Below, piece by piece: positions 6,912 through 11,260 of a DNA stretch of 11,260 nucleotides. Source of the DNA: Bacillota bacterium (GTDB lineage Bacteria > Bacillota > Clostridia > Christensenellales > Aristaeellaceae); assembly GCA_023460055.1 (NCBI GenBank), contig JAEWRJ010000164.1, positions 1-11,260 on the forward strand, given 5' to 3'. The notes beneath the pieces are model-generated. The model was not told where the DNA came from. It did no database searches and saw nothing but the letters and a program-made list of their open reading frames with translations. A program made the position numbers and the translations under genes. Position 1 is the stretch's first letter. Each line of letters starts with the position of its first letter.

Positions 6912-6940
6912 TTGACAGCGAAAAAATGTAAGTCTATACT
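6912..6940 (+). promoter_or_regulatory. Promoter of the deacetylase–galE unit
   Basis: A perfect -35 box TTGACA (6912–6917) is followed after 17 bases by TATACT (6935–6940, five of six matches). Start of transcription is expected near 6947, about 33 bases before the ATG. The -35 boxes of this promoter and the leuS promoter are only 21 bases apart and point away from each other. Confidence 0.8.
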
Positions 6941-6979
6941 GAATACCATGCTTTGAACGCTTGCGAGAAAGGGGCCGGG

Positions 6980-8170
6980 ATGAAAAGGCAATCGTTTTTC
7001 CTTGTTCTGCTCATCAGCCTGTTCTTTGGCTTTTCCGCCCTTGCGCAAGCACAGGATATCAGCGCCTCGGTCACCTTTTCGGCAGCAGGCAATACGAGAA
7101 CGCTCATCCGGCTGAACGACGGCAAATATGACAAGGCATGGAGCGGCGGCAAAGGCAGCGGATCTCTCGAGATATTATCGGATATTCCCATGTACGGCCT
7201 GTATGTTGCTTGGGAGGAATCGCCGCGAGCTTTCACGATTGAGGACTTAAACGGCGGTTCCCGCCTTGAAATCGCGAACTACCAAAGCGCTGAGTTTATC
7301 CATCAGTATTATCCGCTGAATGGAGAGCAGCATATCCGTTTGGTGCCCGAAAACGATAACGGAAAACATTTCGGCATCAAAGAGGTGTTCGTGCTGGGCG
7401 AGGGTGATCTTCCCGGCTGGGTGCAGCTATGGAAACCCGCTCATGAGGATGCGGATATGATGCTTCTGTTTGCTCACCCGGATGATGAAGTGCTTTTTTT
7501 CGGCGGCCTGCTCCCTTATTATGGAACGGAGCGCGGCCTGAAGGTATTGCCGGTCGTACTGACCGACGCGGGCAGCATGCGCCGCAGCGAGCTGCTCAAC
7601 TGCCTGTGGAGCCTGGGGATCCGCAATTATCCTGTGACAGGCCCTTTTCCCGACCTGTACGCGCGCGATCTGGAGCACGCCTATCAGCGCAACGGCCGGC
7701 GTAAGGCAAGCGATTACATCACGGAGCTGGTGCGCAAGTATAAGCCCGAAGTGATCGTCTCGCACGATGTACGCGGAGAATACGGGCACGGCGTCCATGA
7801 GCTGTGCGCCGACCTGGCGAAAAAGGCCGTTCTATATGCCGCTGACCCCAAGCGGGATCCTGAATCCTATCAGGCGTACGGTGCTTTCAGCGTGCAAAAG
7901 GTGTATCTGCACCTGTATCAGGAAAAAGGCAAGGATGTTTCCCTCGAGATGAATTGGGATCAGCCCCTGCTGGCCTTTGGCGGCAAAACGGGCTTTGAGC
8001 TGGCGGTGGAAGCTTACGCAAACTTTCATTTGTCCCAGCATCGTTATGAGCAATTTCACGTTGAGCCCCGTGACGGACGCTACAGCAGCTACCGCTTCGG
8101 GCTGTATTACAGCGCTGTCGGCCCCGATATCGCAAAGAACGATCTGATGGAGAATATTCCGCTTTATTAA
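6980..8170 (+). CDS. Exported PIG-L/LmbE-family deacetylase with extra N-terminal domain
   Basis: This 396-residue protein probably acts outside the membrane. Residues 1–24 form a signal peptide: KR, a hydrophobic core, and an AQA cleavage motif before QD. Residues about 28–140 form a beta-rich domain with a discoidin-like flavour (RLNDGKYDKAW, YGLYVAWEE), which could bind carbohydrate. The PIG-L domain follows, with the zinc/catalytic motif AHPDDE (165–170), then SHDVRGEYGHGVH with H270 and H273 as expected metal ligands. Family members hydrolyse N-acetyl groups of GlcNAc-containing substrates, but the substrate here is unknown. The ATG at 6980 is chosen over an upstream in-frame TTG (6953) because an AAAGGGG site precedes it and the signal peptide begins there. 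galE follows after 19 bases, pointing to glycan metabolism. Confidence 0.88.
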   Translation: MKRQSFFLVLLISLFFGFSALAQAQDISASVTFSAAGNTRTLIRLNDGKYDKAWSGGKGSGSLEILSDIPMYGLYVAWEESPRAFTIEDLNGGSRLEIANYQSAEFIHQYYPLNGEQHIRLVPENDNGKHFGIKEVFVLGEGDLPGWVQLWKPAHEDADMMLLFAHPDDEVLFFGGLLPYYGTERGLKVLPVVLTDAGSMRRSELLNCLWSLGIRNYPVTGPFPDLYARDLEHAYQRNGRRKASDYITELVRKYKPEVIVSHDVRGEYGHGVHELCADLAKKAVLYAADPKRDPESYQAYGAFSVQKVYLHLYQEKGKDVSLEMNWDQPLLAFGGKTGFELAVEAYANFHLSQHRYEQFHVEPRDGRYSSYRFGLYYSAVGPDIAKNDLMENIPLY

Positions 8171-8189
8171 TTGGAGGAGGACGGGATCT

Positions 8190-9206
8190 ATGAACATCTT
8201 AGTCACAGGAGGCGCCGGCTATATCGGCTCCCATACCTGCCTGGAGCTGCTGCGCAGAGGCCATCAGGTGATCGTCGCCGATAATCTGATCAACGCCCAG
8301 GCTGAGGCCGTTGAGCGCGTAAAAGAACTGGCGGGCAGTAATTTCCCTTTTTATCCGATCGATATTCGCGATGAGGCGGCGCTGGAAGGTATTTTTGATC
8401 AGCATGACATTGATTGTGTCATCCATTTCGCCGGGCTCAAGGCAGTCGGAGAATCCGTTGGCATCCCGCTGCGCTACTATGACAACAACCTAAACAGCAC
8501 CATGACCCTGTGCCGTGTCATGGAACGCCATCATGTAAAACGCATCATATTTTCCTCTTCCGCCACTGTGTATAAACCCGGTGTCCCCATGCCCGCGGAT
8601 GAATCAGCGGATCTTGGCTGTACCAACCCCTATGGCTGGACCAAATTTATGTGTGAGCAGATTTTACGGGATATTGTCGTCGCTAACCCTTCCTGGTCTG
8701 TGGTGCTTCTGCGCTACTTCAATCCCATCGGCGCCGATCCCTCGGGCCGCATCGGGGAAGACCCTTCCGGCATTCCCAACAACCTGCTTCCCTATGTGAC
8801 CCAAACAGCGCTCGGCCGCCACAAAGAACTGCGTGTTTTTGGCAGTGACTACAATACCCACGACGGCACCGGGGTGCGGGATTACATCCATGTCAGCGAT
8901 CTGGCGGACGGGCACGCGGCGGCGCTTGAGTACGCAGCTTCGCATACCGGCTGTGAGGCGATCAACCTGGGCACGGGCATCGGTTACAGCGTGCTGGATA
9001 TCGTCAAGACCTTTGAGCGCGTAACAGGCGTAAAGGTGCCCTATGCCATCACCGGCCGACGTCCCGGTGATGTGGACGCGGTGTACGCCAGCCCGGATAA
9101 AGCCCGCAGGCTGCTTCACTGGGAAGCCAAGCGAAATCTGGACGATATGTGCCGCGATTCCTGGCGCTGGCAGAGCAATAATCCGCAGGGCTACACCCGC
9201 GGATAA
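8190..9206 (+). CDS. galE: UDP-glucose 4-epimerase (GalE)
   Basis: This NAD-dependent enzyme interconverts UDP-glucose and UDP-galactose, and in some bacteria also the N-acetyl forms, supplying sugar nucleotides for surface glycans or galactose use. The 338-residue length matches the family. The Rossmann motif GGAGYIG (7–13) binds NAD. The catalytic set is S122–S124 in SSSATVY, plus Tyr148 and Lys152 in NPYGWTK. LRYFNPIGA and the later GVRDYIHVSDLA segment are family hallmarks. A strong GGAGGAGG site (8173–8180) lies nine bases before the ATG. The gap of 19 bases from the deacetylase suggests co-transcription, and a terminator follows the stop. Whether it accepts N-acetylated sugars cannot be read from the sequence by eye. 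Confidence 0.96.
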   Translation: MNILVTGGAGYIGSHTCLELLRRGHQVIVADNLINAQAEAVERVKELAGSNFPFYPIDIRDEAALEGIFDQHDIDCVIHFAGLKAVGESVGIPLRYYDNNLNSTMTLCRVMERHHVKRIIFSSSATVYKPGVPMPADESADLGCTNPYGWTKFMCEQILRDIVVANPSWSVVLLRYFNPIGADPSGRIGEDPSGIPNNLLPYVTQTALGRHKELRVFGSDYNTHDGTGVRDYIHVSDLADGHAAALEYAASHTGCEAINLGTGIGYSVLDIVKTFERVTGVKVPYAITGRRPGDVDAVYASPDKARRLLHWEAKRNLDDMCRDSWRWQSNNPQGYTRG

Positions 9207-9240
9207 CATTGCCGGTGTAATGAATTATTTCAGTTGTTTT

Positions 9241-9278
9241 GACAGCCATGCCGTTTTCGGGATGGCTGTCTGCATTTT
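9241..9278 (+). terminator. Rho-independent terminator after galE
   Basis: The stem GACAGCCAT (9241–9249) / ATGGCTGTC (9262–9270) is perfect over 9 bp. After a G·G mismatch it continues as CCG/CGG around a TTTT loop. A short, imperfect T-rich tail (TGCATTTTA) follows. It lies 34 bases after the galE stop and ends the deacetylase–galE unit. Confidence 0.78.
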
Positions 9279-9320
9279 ACCCAATGATAATTGAAGGGTG
9301 ATAATTGCAGTCTCAGGCTA

Positions 9321-9349
9321 TTGCCAATGCTGTGATTCCATATTACAAT
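9321..9349 (+). promoter_or_regulatory. Promoter of the antiporter gene
   Basis: The -35 box TTGCCA (9321–9326, five of six) and -10 box TACAAT (9344–9349, five of six) have the optimal 17-base spacing. The expected start is near 9356, about 30 bases before the ATG. It comes after the galE terminator, so the antiporter is an independent unit. Confidence 0.7.
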
Positions 9350-9368
9350 ATAGCGGTATGAAATAAAT

Positions 9369-9378
9369 GAAGGGGGGG
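9369..9378 (+). promoter_or_regulatory. Ribosome binding site that decides the antiporter start
   Basis: GAAGGGGGGG lies six bases before the ATG at 9385. Two other in-frame ATGs occur at 9367 (before the site) and 9379 (immediately after it), and neither has usable spacing. The 9385 start also gives a protein that begins directly with its first membrane helix. Confidence 0.65.
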
Positions 9379-9384
9379 ATGCGG

Positions 9385-10995
9385 ATGAATTATTTGCTTA
9401 TTGGCATTATCATGATCCTCGCCTTGTTTGCGATCCGCTTTTCACACAAGCACGGCATTCCCGCGCTGCTGCTTTTTATTTTGCTGGGCATGTCTTTTGG
9501 CGTTTTGGGGCTGGAGTTTGATAACTATGAGATCGCCGACAACTTTGCATCGATCTCTTTGATGGTCATTATGTTCTACGGCGGTTTCGGCACCAACTGG
9601 AGAATGGCAAAGCCTGTTGCAAAGGAAGCGATTATTCTAAGCTCACTGGGCGTCATCGCCACCGCCCTGATCACAGGTCTTTTTTGCCGGTATGCCCTGG
9701 GCCTCCCGATGCTCGAAAGCATGCTGATCGGTTCCATTGTCGGCTCTACCGACTATGCCAGCGTGTCAAATATCTTGCGTTCAAAAAAGCTGAACCTGAA
9801 ATACAATACCGCCCCCCTGCTCGAGCTGGAAAGCGGATCGAACGATCCCACGGCTTATTCAATGACCATGGTATTTCTCTCCGTCATCATCGGTTCGGAT
9901 GTATCCATTCCCCTGCTCCTGCTCTCCCAGGTAGCGCTGGGGCTGCTGATGGGCTTTGCCTTCGCCTTTGTTATCGGAAAGCTTACTAAAATCGCGAACA
10001 TTCAAGGCGATGGCCTCCACGCTGTCTTCATGGCCGCTGCTATGCTGATCACTTTTTCCGCCACGAACATGCTGGGCGGCAATGGCTATCTCGCGCTGTA
10101 TATCCTGGGCATCAGGCTTGGAAATATCTCATTCCGAGGGAAACGCGACATTGTCTTCTTTTTTGACGGCCTGACCGAGATCATGCAGATCGGCTTGTTC
10201 TTCATCCTGGGCCTGCTGTCCAGCCTGCCCAAATTTTTCGCGTCTTTTCCCACAGCCCTCTTCATTATGCTGTTCATGACCATTGTCGCCCGTCCCCTGT
10301 CTGTCTATGGCTTGATGCTGCCCTTCCGCCTCAAGCGCAATCAGCTGAACATCATATCGCTGGCAGGCATCCGGGGAGCCGCGGCCATCGCCTTCGCTAT
10401 CCTGGCAGTCAACAGCGGAAGTTCTTTTTCTGTGGATATTTACCATATTGTATTTGGTATCTGCGTTCTTTCCTCCCTGGTCCAAGGGACCCTGATGCCC
10501 CTGGCCGCCCGGAAATGGGATATGCTGGACGCAAGCGACACTGTTCTTCAAACGTTCAACTATTATCAGGATAAGGCGGAAATCGGCTTCCTGGAAACAC
10601 GCATCCATCCAAACAGTTATCTGATCGGCCGGAAGGTCAAGGATCTGAACCTGACGTTTAACTTCATTATCGCAAAAATTGAACGCAAGGGAAAAACGAT
10701 CGTACCCCGCGGTCATGTGCAGATTGAAGAGGATGATCTGATCATCCTTGGCGGAGAAAAACACTTTGACGAAAGCCAAAAAGACTTGATCGAGTTTACC
10801 ATTCCCGCGGGTCATCAGTGGGCCGGGCATTGCATCAAGGATCTTGACTTGCCCACTGACAGGTTGATCATCATCATTCAACGAAAAGGCCAAGGCACCA
10901 TCGTCCCCGCGGGCGATACGATCCTTCAGGAGGATGATAAGATCATTATGATCAAGGCGGATAAGGAAGAGGTACAGCATTCCATGGTGAGTTAG
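9385..10995 (+). CDS. CPA1-type Na+(K+)/H+ antiporter with two C-terminal TrkA_C domains
   Basis: This 536-residue membrane transporter is expected to exchange Na+ or K+ for protons. Residues 1 to about 385 are a multi-helix membrane domain of NhaP/CvrA type. The conserved ion-site regions read GSIVGSTDYASV (D123) and LELESGSNDPTAY (D154). After a linker, residues about 401–465 and 470–532 form two RCK_C (TrkA_C) domains, each with the VKDL/IKDL start, a TIVPRG/TIVPAG core and an EEDDLII/QEDDKII strand. RCK_C domains in other Firmicutes transporters bind small ligands such as c-di-AMP, so allosteric control is plausible but inferred. NhaP2/CvrA proteins with such tails act in K+/H+ exchange, so potassium is a reasonable guess. 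It is monocistronic or paired with the esterase 37 bases downstream. Confidence 0.9.
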   Translation: MNYLLIGIIMILALFAIRFSHKHGIPALLLFILLGMSFGVLGLEFDNYEIADNFASISLMVIMFYGGFGTNWRMAKPVAKEAIILSSLGVIATALITGLFCRYALGLPMLESMLIGSIVGSTDYASVSNILRSKKLNLKYNTAPLLELESGSNDPTAYSMTMVFLSVIIGSDVSIPLLLLSQVALGLLMGFAFAFVIGKLTKIANIQGDGLHAVFMAAAMLITFSATNMLGGNGYLALYILGIRLGNISFRGKRDIVFFFDGLTEIMQIGLFFILGLLSSLPKFFASFPTALFIMLFMTIVARPLSVYGLMLPFRLKRNQLNIISLAGIRGAAAIAFAILAVNSGSSFSVDIYHIVFGICVLSSLVQGTLMPLAARKWDMLDASDTVLQTFNYYQDKAEIGFLETRIHPNSYLIGRKVKDLNLTFNFIIAKIERKGKTIVPRGHVQIEEDDLIILGGEKHFDESQKDLIEFTIPAGHQWAGHCIKDLDLPTDRLIIIIQRKGQGTIVPAGDTILQEDDKIIMIKADKEEVQHSMVS

Positions 10996-11032
10996 CGGCT
11001 TTATTGAATGACCGGAGAAGGAAAGCAACATC

Positions 11033-11260
11033 ATGCCACTCATCAGAACCGCGAAAACTGAATGCGGCATCGTCCGGGGCTTGCCGGCAGCAGATCCTCG
11101 TATCACCACGTACAAAGGGATCCCATTCGCCGCGCCGCCGGTTATGGGAAACCGCTGGCGCGCGCCTCAGCCCTGCGAACCCTGGGAGGGAGAATATGCT
11201 GCTTATGACTTTGCCCCGATCGGCCCGCAGGCTGTGACAGGAAAGGACAAGAGCAACATT
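11033..11260 (+). CDS. Type-B carboxylesterase, N-terminal fragment (3' end outside window)
   Basis: The first 76 residues of an alpha/beta-hydrolase of the carboxylesterase type B (PnbA-like) family are present. The family opening is clear: an early GIVRG strand, then TYKGIPFAAPPV followed by NRWRAPQP, and WEG. Such enzymes hydrolyse carboxylic esters, and physiological substrates are usually unknown. No signal peptide is seen at the N-terminus, so the enzyme is probably cytosolic. The ATG at 11033 follows a GGAGAAGGAA ribosome binding region. The catalytic Ser, acid and His lie beyond the window. No terminator or promoter is visible in the 37-base gap after the antiporter, so read-through from that gene is likely. 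Confidence 0.88.
   Translation, partial: MPLIRTAKTECGIVRGLPAADPRITTYKGIPFAAPPVMGNRWRAPQPCEPWEGEYAAYDFAPIGPQAVTGKDKSNI

Noticed and set aside
6833..6960. T-box or leader-peptide attenuator upstream of leuS
   Set aside because: The space between the predicted promoter and the ATG is far too small, and no specifier or antiterminator-like structure is seen.
6953..6979. TTG start nine codons before the deacetylase ATG
   Set aside because: It would put extra charged residues before a good signal peptide, and it starts only a few bases after the predicted transcript start, with no room for a ribosome binding site.
10129..11115. 328-codon minus-strand open frame opposite the antiporter and esterase
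   Set aside because: Both plus-strand genes have clear family motifs over this span. The antisense product has no recognisable domain.
1..11260. Search for CRISPR arrays, phage genes, toxin–antitoxin pairs or other defence systems
   Set aside because: No regularly spaced repeats and no matching gene types were found. Apart from the insertion sequence edge the window is ordinary chromosomal content.

Overview
The window looks like chromosomal DNA from a Gram-positive bacterium of the Clostridia/Firmicutes type with moderately high GC. This rests on strong GGAGG-type ribosome binding sites, canonical TTGACA/TATAAT-like promoters with 17-base spacers, the rsmD–coaD–coiled-coil protein order common in Clostridia, and a LeuRS of ordinary bacterial type. 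A more exact taxon is inference only. The content is mostly housekeeping and envelope genes. I found no CRISPR array, phage, toxin–antitoxin or defence locus, and I do not claim a new system.

Left edge (1–760): the 3' end of an IS30-family transposase enters from outside the window and carries the last catalytic residue. Its C-terminal tail contains a striking near-perfect palindrome. A consensus promoter then drives two adjacent serine tRNA genes, tRNA-Ser(UGA) and tRNA-Ser(GCU), which end at a rho-independent terminator. A second hairpin separates this unit from the convergent operon.

Minus-strand operon (6890 down to 757): a promoter just upstream of leuS drives leuS, alr, an unrecognised five-helix membrane protein, rsmD, coaD and a coiled-coil 'ATP synthase subunit B/H-like' protein. 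Gaps are -11 to +23 bases, so a single transcript is likely. The genes link tRNA charging, D-alanine supply for peptidoglycan, ribosome modification and coenzyme A synthesis.

Plus-strand envelope pair (6912–9278): a promoter placed back-to-back with that of leuS drives an exported PIG-L/LmbE-type deacetylase with an extra N-terminal domain. It is followed 19 bases later by galE (UDP-glucose 4-epimerase), then a terminator. The pairing suggests surface glycan metabolism.

Right edge (9321–11260): a separate promoter drives a CPA1-type cation/proton antiporter with two C-terminal TrkA_C (RCK_C) domains. It is followed 37 bases later by the start of a type-B carboxylesterase that runs off the window.
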